This document shows positions 25,855 through 33,759 of a DNA stretch of 64,000 bases, piece after piece (position 1 is the first letter of the stretch; the number at the start of each line of letters is the position of its first letter). Made by a program: the position numbers and the translations under genes. Origin of the DNA: Tumidithrix helvetica (GTDB lineage: Bacteria > Cyanobacteriota > Cyanobacteriia > Pseudanabaenales > Pseudanabaenaceae); contig NZ_CBDDRA010000007.1 of NCBI RefSeq assembly GCF_965232925.1, positions 62,001 to 126,000 of the forward strand. The letters run 5' to 3'. The notes under the pieces are model-generated. The model was not told the origin of the DNA and ran no database searches. It was given only the letters and a program-made list of their open reading frames with translations.

Positions 25855-25993
25855 TAAAACCTCGCGCGACAGTAGCTTGTTTTAGATGAAGTCTTTTGTA
25901 GTCTCTATTCAGTCAAGGATAAGTTACCGCAAATCACGATCGTAAGTCAATTGCGATCGCCTCAATTACCTATGTGCTAAAGATTTGCTGAGG

Positions 25994-26034
25994 GCAATCG
26001 CTAGTACTGTAAGTCGTGGGTTCTAGGAGATCGC
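25994..26034. repeat. HIP1-bracketed repeat, copy B
   Basis: A 41-nt unit GCAATCGCTAGTACTGTAAG... ending AGGAGATCGC. It is a partly degenerate member of the family, with the flanking HIP1-like octamers mutated. It lies 22 bp from copy C in the spacer upstream of the ABC operon. Confidence 0.6.
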
Positions 26035-26056
26035 ATCAACAATCTATCTCCTCAAG

Positions 26057-26097
26057 GCGATCGCTATTACCGTGAGTCGTAATTTTTAGGCGATCGC
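26057..26097. repeat. HIP1-bracketed repeat, copy C
   Basis: A 41-nt unit starting and ending with GCGATCGC. The core has ATTAC...GTAAT inverted arms around CGTGAGTC. It lies just past the toxin gene's 3' end. Confidence 0.7.
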
Positions 26098-26152
26098 TTT
26101 TAATGATTGTTTCTATTTTGTTGGTTTTGTATTGCTGTTGAGTGGTAATCTT

Positions 26153-26431
26153 TTAGTTTTTGGGTGGGAAGTAACGATAAATTTCTTTGCGATGCAGGAC
26201 TCGACAAAAGGTAATAGTTCCATCTTGACAAGTCACTCCAATTCGATAATCTCCTACTTTGATTCGATAAGCATTTTCATAACCCTGTAACTTTTTGAGG
26301 TTTTGGAGGTCTGCTAATCCCTCAAGTTTAGGAATCTCTTCAAATACAAGTGTGTTTATGGGTTTGAAGTAAGGTGTACTTTTGAGAGCTTTAAGTTCTT
26401 TAATAAAGCTGGGAAGGTAATTAACGTTCAT
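26153..26431 (-). CDS. RelE/ParE-superfamily toxin
   Basis: A 92-residue RelE-like protein, predicted ribosome-dependent mRNA interferase or gyrase-targeting toxin. Typical features are FIKELKALK (first helix), LQNLKKLQGYENAYRIKVGDYRIGV (the Y-R-I-R-x-G-D-Y-R-(I/V) strand pair) and the basic C-terminus VLHRKEIYRYFP. The ATG overlaps the stop of the upstream antitoxin gene by 4 bp, the usual translational coupling of toxin-antitoxin pairs. Confidence 0.88.
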   Translation of the reverse strand: MNVNYLPSFIKELKALKSTPYFKPINTLVFEEIPKLEGLADLQNLKKLQGYENAYRIKVGDYRIGVTCQDGTITFCRVLHRKEIYRYFPPKN

Positions 26432-26688
26432 ACCTTTTCCATTTCGGCAAGTGCTTCTTGGAGGCTAAGAGGCTTTTCGTCTTTGACTTCTAGCATGGCA
26501 TGGACAAGACCTAAATCTTCGATCGCTTCGACAATTTCAGGTTCTTGAGAATGACTTTCTGAAACTGGTGTAACGCTTTCGCGAAATAGACGAATGATTT
26601 GCAGGAGGTTTGACCAATATTGCTCAGGGATTTTGTTTAGCTCTTTGGCTAGTTCTTCCGCAAATATGCTTGGGATATTGGTTGACAT
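26428..26688 (-). CDS. Antitoxin partner of the RelE-like toxin
   Basis: About 86 residues, acidic (PEIVEAIEDLGLVHAMLEVKDEKP). The N-terminus MSTNIPSIFAEELAKELNKI and helical content fit a small cyanobacterial antitoxin family paired with RelE toxins; no classical ribbon-helix-helix is obvious. Start 26688 is favoured because AGGA lies 10-13 bases upstream; a Met at 26697 is too close to it. It overlaps the toxin start by four bases, so the pair is an operon, probably autoregulated. Confidence 0.78.
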   Translation of the reverse strand: MSTNIPSIFAEELAKELNKIPEQYWSNLLQIIRLFRESVTPVSESHSQEPEIVEAIEDLGLVHAMLEVKDEKPLSLQEALAEMEKV

Positions 26689-26787
26689 CTTTATCATTCC
26701 TGAATGCAAAGTATTTTCAGATTAGCATAATTCGATTTTAGCGATGATGTCTGGGTGGCAAGGTCAAAAATCTACTATCGGATGATA

Positions 26788-26828
26788 GCGATCGCTATTA
26801 CTGTGAGTCGTAATTTTTAGGCGATCGT
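26788..26828. repeat. HIP1-bracketed repeat, copy D
   Basis: A 41-nt unit, GCGATCGC then TATTACTGTGAGTCGTAATT then TTTAGGCGATCG. It is almost identical to copy C and lies in the spacer between the antitoxin and the PD-(D/E)XK gene. Confidence 0.7.
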
Positions 26829-26924
26829 TCTTTATTCTCTTACATATATCGTATATTAGGTATTGGAACCTAGATCAAATGTCTAGACTTCTAAACTTCA
26901 TGTAATTACTACAAGGATTTAACT

Positions 26925-27566
26925 GTGATTACAAATGCTAGTAGCCTTACCCTTAGCTCTCTCCGTCAAACCTTTGGCTTGAGATTCGACTCTAGCGATC
27001 GCTTTTTTGATGAATGGTTAAATCATGCGCCGACTCTAACCGAAGCGGAACTACAAGGACTAGATCGCCTCACTCGAAACTATACCTATCTCAGTCAAGA
27101 AGAACCACCTCTCGAAGAAATTGTTAAGCTTGTTGTAGTATCTCCCTTGCTAGATTTGGCAGGTTTCTATCAGTTTCCTTTTTTGGTAAAAGCAGAAGTA
27201 AGTACCAATATCGAAGTTGCTGACGAAGCTAATGCTATGGTGGTTCAAGGCAGAATTGATATTTTGGTAATCCAAGACAGTTTTTGGATTTTGGTAATCG
27301 AATCAAAACCTGCAAGGCTAGACGTTACGGCGGGAATTCCCCAAGCACTTACTTATTTGTTGAGCGCTCCCAACTTACAGTCAAGTTGTTATGGAATGGT
27401 TACAAATGGAAGAGAAGTATTGTTTTTGAAATGCGATCGCCTCCAAAATGTCCCTCAATATACGCGATCGCATACTTATCGATTACTCGAAAACACAATG
27501 GAACGTGTTCAGGTTTTGCAGGGACTTAAACAAATTGGTTCTTATATTGGCGATTTGAGGAGTTAG
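26925..27566 (+). CDS. PD-(D/E)XK protein resembling type I restriction HsdR N-terminus
   Basis: A 213-residue stand-alone protein with the HSDR_N-like nuclease core: GRIDILVIQDSFWILVIESK supplies the Asp and the E-x-K of the catalytic triad, and PQALTYLLSA plus SCYGMVTNGREVLFL give the closing strand-helix pairs. It lacks the helicase domains of true HsdR and no hsdM or hsdS is nearby, so it is an orphan of the cyanobacterial group annotated as restriction endonuclease subunit R. Start ATG or GTG near 26925 (GTGATTACA); AAGGA lies 11 bases upstream. Flanked by HIP1-bracketed repeats on both sides. Confidence 0.8.
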   Translation: MITNASSLTLSSLRQTFGLRFDSSDRFFDEWLNHAPTLTEAELQGLDRLTRNYTYLSQEEPPLEEIVKLVVVSPLLDLAGFYQFPFLVKAEVSTNIEVADEANAMVVQGRIDILVIQDSFWILVIESKPARLDVTAGIPQALTYLLSAPNLQSSCYGMVTNGREVLFLKCDRLQNVPQYTRSHTYRLLENTMERVQVLQGLKQIGSYIGDLRS

Positions 27567-27607
27567 GCGATCGCTAGTACTGTGAGTCTTGATTTTTAGG
27601 CGATCGC
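27567..27607. repeat. HIP1-bracketed repeat, copy E
   Basis: A 41-nt unit, GCGATCGC then TAGTACTGTGAGTCTTGATT then TTTAGGCGATCGC. It begins immediately after the stop codon of the PD-(D/E)XK gene and abuts the duplicated ABC-ATPase tail, as copy A abuts the original. Confidence 0.7.
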
Positions 27608-27613
27608 TCCATA

Positions 27614-27739
27614 CAATCAGCAGCCTATTGATATCGTTCCAGAAAATCTAAGGCTTGATAGCGTAATTCGTAATACTTTTTAGATTCTCTAAATTCATGG
27701 CGATCGCTTGGACGCGGTAAAGGAATATCTAACACTTTC
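27614..27739 (-). pseudogene. Duplicated 3' end of the NitT/TauT ATPase gene
   Basis: A 126-bp stretch that aligns without gaps to 22752-22877, with nine substitutions by direct comparison. It contains the last ~37 codons of the ATPase gene (ending LERYQ) and its downstream spacer; the rest of the gene is absent. A copy of the HIP1-bracketed repeat lies beside both versions, suggesting duplication or deletion mediated by that repeat (inference). Confidence 0.85.
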
Positions 27740-27782
27740 TTGAAACATCGTTGTGCTTATCTCAATGGTCTATTCTATTCTC

Positions 27783-28040
27783 CTAAGCATTTATACTCAG
27801 CACCAAGCTGAGATGCTTCCAAGAAAAATAACGTTCAGTAAATATTTTTAACCCATTTTCTGTATCAACTGATGGGATATTTTTTCCTCTCCATGATATG
27901 CGATCTGGGTTATCTGCTAGAAAATTGCAGATTAGAGAAAATGACTCAACAAGACCATTTTCAGAATTTTTATTATTGCAATATGTAGAAGCAACTTGTC
28001 TAGCTAGCGCTATGTTAAACGTCAAGATCAAATTCCTCAA
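27783..28040 (-). CDS. Possible small hypothetical protein
   Basis: An 85-codon frame with only a TTG start at 28040 and no clear ribosome site. Composition is protein-like (LARQVASTYCNNKNSENG, FLADNPDRISWRGKNIPS), but no family is recognised. It may be a remnant in this rearranged stretch or a chance frame. The rest of 27740-28153 shows nothing else. Confidence 0.25.
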   Translation of the reverse strand: MRNLILTFNIALARQVASTYCNNKNSENGLVESFSLICNFLADNPDRISWRGKNIPSVDTENGLKIFTERYFSWKHLSLVLSINA

Positions 28041-28153
28041 TTAGTAGCTATATTTTTGCTTTCAAGTTAGGCTGACATAGGGTATTTAGTCAGGAAAATA
28101 TTTATTTTATGCCAAACACCCTATTCGGTTATAAAGACCAAGCAAACTGCTAC

Positions 28154-29665
28154 CTACCTCAATCGCTCGATCAACCGATCGCCTACTCTTAGAGCATTCG
28201 CAATAATCGTCAAAGCAGGGCTAACCCCAGCATTAGATGGGAAGAAGCTACCATCGACAACATAGAGATTATCGAGATCGTGGGTGCGGCAATCGCGGTC
28301 TAAAACGGAGGTTTTCGGATCGTCGCCAAAGCGGCAGGTTCCGCATTGATTTGCCATTACTTGCAAGGGAACTTCTCCACGGGGATGTAGGAAACCGCTA
28401 TGGAAGCCATCTAGGGATTTTTCGATATTCTTTAATACATCAGTCCAGCGATAAATCAAGCGATCGTGGGCTTCGGAATTATTAGGCGTGTAATCGATAT
28501 AGATCTTGTTGTTTTCTACCCGAACGCGATTATTTGGGTCTGGCAAATCTTCCGTTTGCGCCCACCAGCCGATGGAATGGGTAGCCAACTGCTTCAGTCC
28601 AAACCCCGGCATTAACTTGGCAACAACAGAAAAGACAGGTGGCGATTCCGCAAAAATGATATCGGTGAGCAGCCCGCCCGAATTTTGGATGTGTCCCATG
28701 GGATAGGGAAAATCCGCATCACCCCAATAGAAATCATTCACATAAATTGTCTTTTGGAACGAGCCTGAATTTGGTTTCGTACTGAGTTGTACCACCGTTG
28801 ACAACAAACTTTTCATCAAATTTCGTCCCACTCGATCGGAACTATTAGCGAGTCCTTTGGGATGTTGATCGCTGGCGGATTTCAATAGCAGAGCTGCTGA
28901 GTTGACTGCACCACAGGCAAGTACGACGATATCTGCCAAAAAGAGATAGGATTGACCTGCAACTTCCGCTTCTACACCTTTAACCACTCGCCCAGTCGGA
29001 TTGGTATGTAAACTGATGACCTTGGCTTGGGTTTTTAAGGTAACATTTTCATACTTCAAAGCAGGGACGATGCCGCTGACTTCCGAATCATTGGTGGGGT
29101 CATCCTCTTGACGGGTCAAGCCTAGAGGAATCGTGGATGGATGCAAACCAAGGTTTGCGATCGCATCGTAAATCTTTTGAATGTCAGGCTCGTGACTTAC
29201 CGCAGGATAGGAATATTCGGAACTGTGGGTTGGCTCGGTGAGATCGCCATTCGTTGAGCCATGCACCTTATACAAATTCCCAGCTTCGGTGTAGTAGGGT
29301 TCAAAGTCAGCATATTTCAAACACCATTCGGGGGAAATTCCCGCTTGATGGGGTACTTCCTCAAAGTCGCGTTCTCGTAGGCGTAGCAGAGCTGCACCAT
29401 AGATTTTGGTGTTACCCCCGATCGCATAATTCATCTGCGGTGAAAACGGTTCGCCTGAAATGTCGTACCACTGTTCGGGGGCGTGATAGCGTTCGCGTTT
29501 AAAGATGTCGATATTGCTACGGTTCTGTTCTTCGAGGGGCATAAAATCGCCACGTTCGAGGATGAGAATCTTCTTTCCTGTCGCCGCCAGCTTATAAGCA
29601 AGGGTTCCACCGCCAGCACCAGTTCCCACAATAATTACATCGTAATAATGGTCGTCAATAATCAT
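28154..29665 (-). CDS. GMC-family FAD-dependent oxidoreductase
   Basis: A 503-residue glucose-methanol-choline oxidoreductase. The N-terminal FAD Rossmann motif is VGTGAGGGTLAYKLA; NYAIGGNTKIYGAALLRL is the second GMC signature region; the C-terminus has GTCRFGDDPKTSVLD and DGSFFPSNAGVSPALTIIAN, where the catalytic region and FAD contact lie. No signal peptide, so cytoplasmic or peripheral. It lies downstream of, and on the same strand as, the alternative oxidase operon but is separated by a 207-bp inverted-repeat element. The alcohol or sugar substrate is unknown. Confidence 0.88.
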   Translation of the reverse strand: MIIDDHYYDVIIVGTGAGGGTLAYKLAATGKKILILERGDFMPLEEQNRSNIDIFKRERYHAPEQWYDISGEPFSPQMNYAIGGNTKIYGAALLRLRERDFEEVPHQAGISPEWCLKYADFEPYYTEAGNLYKVHGSTNGDLTEPTHSSEYSYPAVSHEPDIQKIYDAIANLGLHPSTIPLGLTRQEDDPTNDSEVSGIVPALKYENVTLKTQAKVISLHTNPTGRVVKGVEAEVAGQSYLFLADIVVLACGAVNSAALLLKSASDQHPKGLANSSDRVGRNLMKSLLSTVVQLSTKPNSGSFQKTIYVNDFYWGDADFPYPMGHIQNSGGLLTDIIFAESPPVFSVVAKLMPGFGLKQLATHSIGWWAQTEDLPDPNNRVRVENNKIYIDYTPNNSEAHDRLIYRWTDVLKNIEKSLDGFHSGFLHPRGEVPLQVMANQCGTCRFGDDPKTSVLDRDCRTHDLDNLYVVDGSFFPSNAGVSPALTIIANALRVGDRLIERLR

Positions 29666-29701
29666 CGTTTTGCCTTTGAGTAAAAGAATTTAAGTGTATT
29701 G

Positions 29702-29908
29702 AGATCCCCGACTTTTTCTAAGAGCGTGTTTGAGAAATTTTTTACCCCCTCTAGCTCCCCCTTAGTAAGGGGGAGGATTTAAGTTTCCCCCTTACTAAGG
29801 GGGGATTAAGGGGGGTAAAAGTAGAAATTTATACGAGATACTAGACTTCTCAAACACTCTCTACTCAATCAAAAGAGACTTACTAGTCCATAAAAAAGTC
29901 GGGGATCT
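29702..29908. repeat. 207-bp MITE-like element with 16-bp perfect terminal inverted repeats
   Basis: AGATCCCCGACTTTTT (29702-29717) is exactly inverted at 29893-29908. Inside are a second inverted pair (GAGCGTGTTTGAGAA near 29721 with its near-complement near 29849) and a central cluster of CCCCCTTAGTAAGGGGG palindromes. No ORF. The full length can fold into one long stem. It lies between coxC and the GMC gene and could act as a transcriptional barrier. Confidence 0.8.
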
Positions 29909-29938
29909 ATGTACGGCATTTATGTACGGGGATCGAAG

Positions 29939-30562
29939 TTATTGCCAAACGTAAATCAGTGTAAACAAAACAATCCAAATTACATCGACAAAGTGCCAGA
30001 AGAGGGAAGTTGAGGCAACACCAAACTCTCCTTTAGCATAATTATTGGGAAGGAACGATCGCCCTAGCATAATTAACTGCAACAGCACGCCCGTAAGTAC
30101 GTGTAGACCGTGAAATCCTGTCAGCAGATAGAATGTGCCGCCAAATACGCCATCGCCAAAGCCAAAGGGCAATCCACTCCATTCCACGGCTTGACCGTAA
30201 AGGAAGTAACTCCCCATCGCGATCGTTAGCAACCAGAAAGCGCGAAAGCCCCAGAGATTCTTTTTGTGGAGGAATTTTTCAGCGAGATAGATTGTGAAGC
30301 TACTCGATACGAGAACCACCGTATTAATCGCAGGTTCGCGGATTTCTAAACCTGTCACACCGACGGGGAGCCAATCTAAGGCAGTGGTTTTGTAAACGAT
30401 ATATCCTGCAAAAAAGCTGAGGAAGATTACGCTTTCCGAAAGTAGGAACACCACAAAGCCAAACATGCGGTTGTCATGTTCCTCATGCGCTGACCCATGA
30501 TCAAGAGTTGACGCAGCGATCGCTACGCCAGAAGTATTCAGAGAAGTATCAATTGGTTGCAT
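29939..30562 (-). CDS. Heme-copper oxidase subunit III (alternative oxidase)
   Basis: About 207 residues with five to six hydrophobic helices. Typical subunit III motifs are seen: FLLSESVIFLSFFAGYIVYK (with the conserved Glu), GFHGLHVLTGVLLQLIMLGR and the C-terminal ASTSLFWHFVDVIWIVLF. It stabilises subunit I. The Met at 30562 (MQPIDTSLN) is taken as start, giving a 14-bp overlap with coxA; an upstream Met at 30580 is possible. Last gene of the five-gene operon. Confidence 0.93.
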   Translation of the reverse strand: MQPIDTSLNTSGVAIAASTLDHGSAHEEHDNRMFGFVVFLLSESVIFLSFFAGYIVYKTTALDWLPVGVTGLEIREPAINTVVLVSSSFTIYLAEKFLHKKNLWGFRAFWLLTIAMGSYFLYGQAVEWSGLPFGFGDGVFGGTFYLLTGFHGLHVLTGVLLQLIMLGRSFLPNNYAKGEFGVASTSLFWHFVDVIWIVLFTLIYVWQ

Positions 30563-32231
30563 GAGCGACCTCCAATGCATCAGAATTAGAAACTAAGGGT
30601 TCATCTTTGCCGTAGCCGTAGGGTTCGGAAACCACAATGGGAAGCTCTTCAAAGTTCTCATGGGATGGAGGTGACGAAACTAGCCATTCCAAACCGATCG
30701 CCCGCCAAGGATTTTTGGGAGCTTTTTCTCCCTGTACCCAAGAACCAACCATATTCAGTAGAAAAGGCAAGGTAGATATGCCCAAGAGAAAGCCTCCCAA
30801 ACTAGCAATCACATTCCAAAAGGCAAACTCAGGATCGTAGGAAGCAACGCGGCGGGGCATTCCCTGCAAACCTAAGGGATGCATGGGGAAAAAGCAGGCA
30901 TTCGTACCGATAAACGTGAGCACAAAATGTAGTTTCCCTAAACCTTCGGAATACATGCGTCCGGTCATTTTGGGGAACCAATGGTAGATTGCAGCATACA
31001 TGCCCATAACCACTGCGCCATAAATCACATAGTGGAAATGTCCGACCACAAAGTAGGTATTGTTAACGTGAATATCCACAGGAACGGAGGCAAGCATAAT
31101 GCCCGTGATTCCTGCAAACACAAACATGGTTAAACCGCCGAGGGCAAACAGCATCGCTGTCGTTAGCTTAAGTTTACCGCCCCAGATCGTTGCCACCCAT
31201 GCGAACACCTTAATCCCCGTTGGCACGGAGATCATCATCGTGGTTGCCATGAAGATCATGCGCATCCAACTTGGGGTGCCGCTGGCATACATGTGATGCA
31301 CCCAAACGATCCCGCTTAAACCTGTGATCACCAACGATGAAACCGCCACAACCTTGTAGCCAAACAGCGGCTTGCGGGCATAGACGGGGAAAATTTCGGA
31401 AAAAGCCCCAAAGATCGGCAGAATGATTACATAAACAGCAGGGTGAGAATAGAACCAGAAAAAGTGTTGAAACAGAACGGGATCGCCGCCTTTCGTCGGA
31501 TCGAAGAAGCTCGTACCGAAGGTGAGATCGGATAAAAGCATGACAGCTCCTGCGGTCAGGGCAGGTAAACCAAACAATTGAATAATCTGTGCGGCAAGAA
31601 CCGTCCAGACAAACACAGGCATCTTAAAAAAATCCATCCCTGGGGCGCGCATTCTAAAAATGGTGGTAACAAAGTTAATTCCACCCATAATCGAAGAGAT
31701 CCCTGAAAGCGCAACGGCTAACAACCAGAGAAACTGACCGTTAATGAGGTTACCCGTGGGATTCTGAAGACTAACGGGAGGATAAGCCCACCACCCCGAC
31801 TGAGAGGGCCCACCGGGTATAAAAAAGCTTGCCATGAGGATAATGCCAAATACGGGAACCATCCAAAAGGCAACTGCATTTAAACGTGGGAATGCCATAT
31901 CGCGAGCGCCGATCATCAAAGGCACGAGATAGTTAGACAGTCCTAGTAGGGAGGGGAATGTCCAGAGAAACAGCATCACCGTGCCGTGCATGGTAAACAT
32001 GGCGTTGTAAACCGTGCGATCGAGCAGATCGGCTTCTGGGGTAATCAGTTCGCCACGAATGATCATGGCGAAAATGCCACCCACTAAAAAGAAAAAGAAG
32101 GAAGTGACCAAATACTGAATTCCAATCACCTTATGATCGGTGCTGAAACCAAAGAACCGCTTCCAGTCTTCGGGTTTGCCGGGGAGTGGCTGTTGCACGC
32201 CCTCGATCGCATCAACAGAAATATTCGTCAT
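30549..32231 (-). CDS. Heme-copper oxidase subunit I, A2 type (alternative/ARTO-like)
   Basis: A 560-residue catalytic subunit with about 12 membrane helices. Metal ligands are complete: H82 (MHGT), H263 (CuB), H312-H313 (VHHMY), H398 and H400 (GHFHY). The usual GHPEVY of A1 enzymes is replaced by YSHPAV at 261-266, the diagnostic YSHPXV motif of A2-type oxidases (Tyr-Ser substitute for the D-channel Glu; family knowledge). With the CuA-less subunit II this points to a Cta II/ARTO enzyme, probably oxidising quinol and pumping protons. Its ATG overlaps the coxB stop by 4 bp. Confidence 0.93.
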   Translation of the reverse strand: MTNISVDAIEGVQQPLPGKPEDWKRFFGFSTDHKVIGIQYLVTSFFFFLVGGIFAMIIRGELITPEADLLDRTVYNAMFTMHGTVMLFLWTFPSLLGLSNYLVPLMIGARDMAFPRLNAVAFWMVPVFGIILMASFFIPGGPSQSGWWAYPPVSLQNPTGNLINGQFLWLLAVALSGISSIMGGINFVTTIFRMRAPGMDFFKMPVFVWTVLAAQIIQLFGLPALTAGAVMLLSDLTFGTSFFDPTKGGDPVLFQHFFWFYSHPAVYVIILPIFGAFSEIFPVYARKPLFGYKVVAVSSLVITGLSGIVWVHHMYASGTPSWMRMIFMATTMMISVPTGIKVFAWVATIWGGKLKLTTAMLFALGGLTMFVFAGITGIMLASVPVDIHVNNTYFVVGHFHYVIYGAVVMGMYAAIYHWFPKMTGRMYSEGLGKLHFVLTFIGTNACFFPMHPLGLQGMPRRVASYDPEFAFWNVIASLGGFLLGISTLPFLLNMVGSWVQGEKAPKNPWRAIGLEWLVSSPPSHENFEELPIVVSEPYGYGKDEPLVSNSDALEVAHATN

Positions 32232-33145
32232 GAGTCACTCGCTTGAGAATTAGAACTTGAATAGTTGACCACTGGGGGAGCCGCAGGTTCGACGGTCTGC
32301 CAGTTATTGCTGCTGCGGTTATTGTATTCAGCAGATGCAGGATTGTAAGCAGCTACAGGAGTTTGCTTAGCGGCATCCGCTAGCCATTGCTGATAGGCTT
32401 CGGGCGACTCCACCACCACATCCGTTTGCATTGACGCAAAATAAGTCCCGCTATATTGAGAATCGCGCAGACGATATTTCCCTTCGCGAATCGGTGTGAA
32501 TTCAAAATCAATATCACGTCCAGGGATTACATCTTGCTTAACGCGAAAAGCAGGAATAAACAATCCATGCAGCACATCTTCAGAATGGAGTGCTAGCTTG
32601 ATCCGCCGATTGTTCGGGATATGTAGCTCCGTACTCGTTACATTGCCACCAGTCCCATTGCGATAACGGAATTCCCACGACCATTGCCTTGCAAAAACCT
32701 CAATATTTTCAGGGGTTTCAGCATTCTTCTCTGTTTCTAATGGGGCAGCATGGGCAGCTGCCATCATATGCACGTGTTCCATAGGTCCCAATATCGACAT
32801 TCGGTCGTAGATTTGGTAGCTATAGCCGGCAATCCAAATCACTAAAGCGATCGGAATTGCTGTCCAGACGATTTCTAGCTTGATATTTCCCTCAATGGGA
32901 GGACCGTCACTAGAATCATATTTACCTGCCCGTTGAAATAAGATCGAATAGCTTAACGTGCCAATGACACCTACAAATATGAAAGTTCCTAGGGTGACTA
33001 AAAAGCTGAACAGATCGTCAATCAAAATTGATTCAGCCGAGGCTTGGGGCGGAAACCATGTATAGGCTTGTTGCCCCATCCACAAACTAATCAAAGCATT
33101 CACGATCGCCAAAACCACCAAAATTAAAATCGTGCGAATTTCCAT
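32228..33145 (-). CDS. Heme-copper oxidase subunit II lacking the CuA site (ARTO/Cta II type)
   Basis: 305 residues: two N-terminal membrane helices (about 5-25 and 45-70), then a periplasmic or lumenal cupredoxin domain with the aromatic cluster QWSWEF (154-159) and SEDVLHGLFIPAFRVKQD. At the CuA binding loop, where cytochrome c oxidases have C-x-E-x-C-x-x-x-H-x-x-M, the protein reads DSQYSGTYFASM: both Cys (D228, S232) and the His (F236) are lost; H193 and M239 remain. It therefore cannot carry CuA, as in the cyanobacterial alternative oxidase, and likely takes electrons from quinol. The Pro/Ala/Ser/Asn-rich tail is low complexity. Confidence 0.92.
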   Translation of the reverse strand: MEIRTILILVVLAIVNALISLWMGQQAYTWFPPQASAESILIDDLFSFLVTLGTFIFVGVIGTLSYSILFQRAGKYDSSDGPPIEGNIKLEIVWTAIPIALVIWIAGYSYQIYDRMSILGPMEHVHMMAAAHAAPLETEKNAETPENIEVFARQWSWEFRYRNGTGGNVTSTELHIPNNRRIKLALHSEDVLHGLFIPAFRVKQDVIPGRDIDFEFTPIREGKYRLRDSQYSGTYFASMQTDVVVESPEAYQQWLADAAKQTPVAAYNPASAEYNNRSSNNWQTVEPAAPPVVNYSSSNSQASDS

Positions 33146-33153
33146 AGATCTCC

Positions 33154-33759
33154 TTATTGCCCCAGCAGACTTAGATCTTTACCCATGCGTAACAAGCGAT
33201 CGGCAGTGATATGGACGCCAAAATCAGAGGCAAGCTGTGCGCCCAAGGTTCCATGCACGAACATGATCGCAAAAATTCCCAATCCTGCTAACAAATAGCT
33301 CCACTCCACTTGACGCGCCATATCTTTGCGCCAGAGAAACCTTTGAAACCCTCGCCATACAGTCATGGCAACAATTAGGGCTAGGAGTGCAACACCACCT
33401 ACACCGTGCCAGAGCATGGTTTCCATTGGATGCAAGCCCCAAGCGCTCTTCACATTCTCATCTGGGGAAGCCAGCAAGATTTCATAGAACCCTGCGCCCA
33501 CCGTAAAGAAGGTGATGACTGCGGCTCCCACCATGTTGTACCAACCGACATCAAAAAAGTTGGAACGTGTGGCTGGAATCGCCAGAAATTTGAATACAGA
33601 CTTTTCTAAAGGGAATAGGGCTCCGACAATATCAAACCCGATCGCCACAATAAATAAGCCCAAGGTCATGTGAACTAAATTGGGATGAATGGGAATTACG
33701 TAGGGTAAACCATTCGCACCTAGTTGAGCGATTAATTGCTCAATCGAAACTACACTCAT
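33154..33759 (-). CDS. DUF2231 membrane protein of the alternative oxidase operon, second copy
   Basis: 201 residues, about four membrane helices. The DUF2231 hallmark is IHPNLVHMTLGLFIVAIGFD, which supplies His residues next to the first helix. Further His in LHPMETMLWHGVGG and MFVHGTLGA suggest haem or metal coordination at the membrane (inference). It overlaps the upstream DUF2231 gene by four bases and ends 8 bp before coxB, so it is part of the oxidase operon. A role as quinol docking or assembly factor is possible but unproven. Confidence 0.82.
   Translation of the reverse strand: MSVVSIEQLIAQLGANGLPYVIPIHPNLVHMTLGLFIVAIGFDIVGALFPLEKSVFKFLAIPATRSNFFDVGWYNMVGAAVITFFTVGAGFYEILLASPDENVKSAWGLHPMETMLWHGVGGVALLALIVAMTVWRGFQRFLWRKDMARQVEWSYLLAGLGIFAIMFVHGTLGAQLASDFGVHITADRLLRMGKDLSLLGQ

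Noticed and set aside
25855..25990. NtcA binding site upstream of the NitT-type transporter
   Set aside because: Only GTAGCTTGTTTTAG was found, which lacks the final TAC of GTA-N8-TAC; not reported as a site.
22705..27607. Regularly repeated 41-nt units as a possible CRISPR array
   Set aside because: The copies are spaced by 22 to over 3,000 bp with genes between them, differ in sequence, and no cas genes are present.
29939..33145. Conventional cytochrome c oxidase call
   Set aside because: Subunit II lacks both CuA cysteines and the His, and subunit I has YSHPXV, so a cytochrome c-type aa3 enzyme is not supported.
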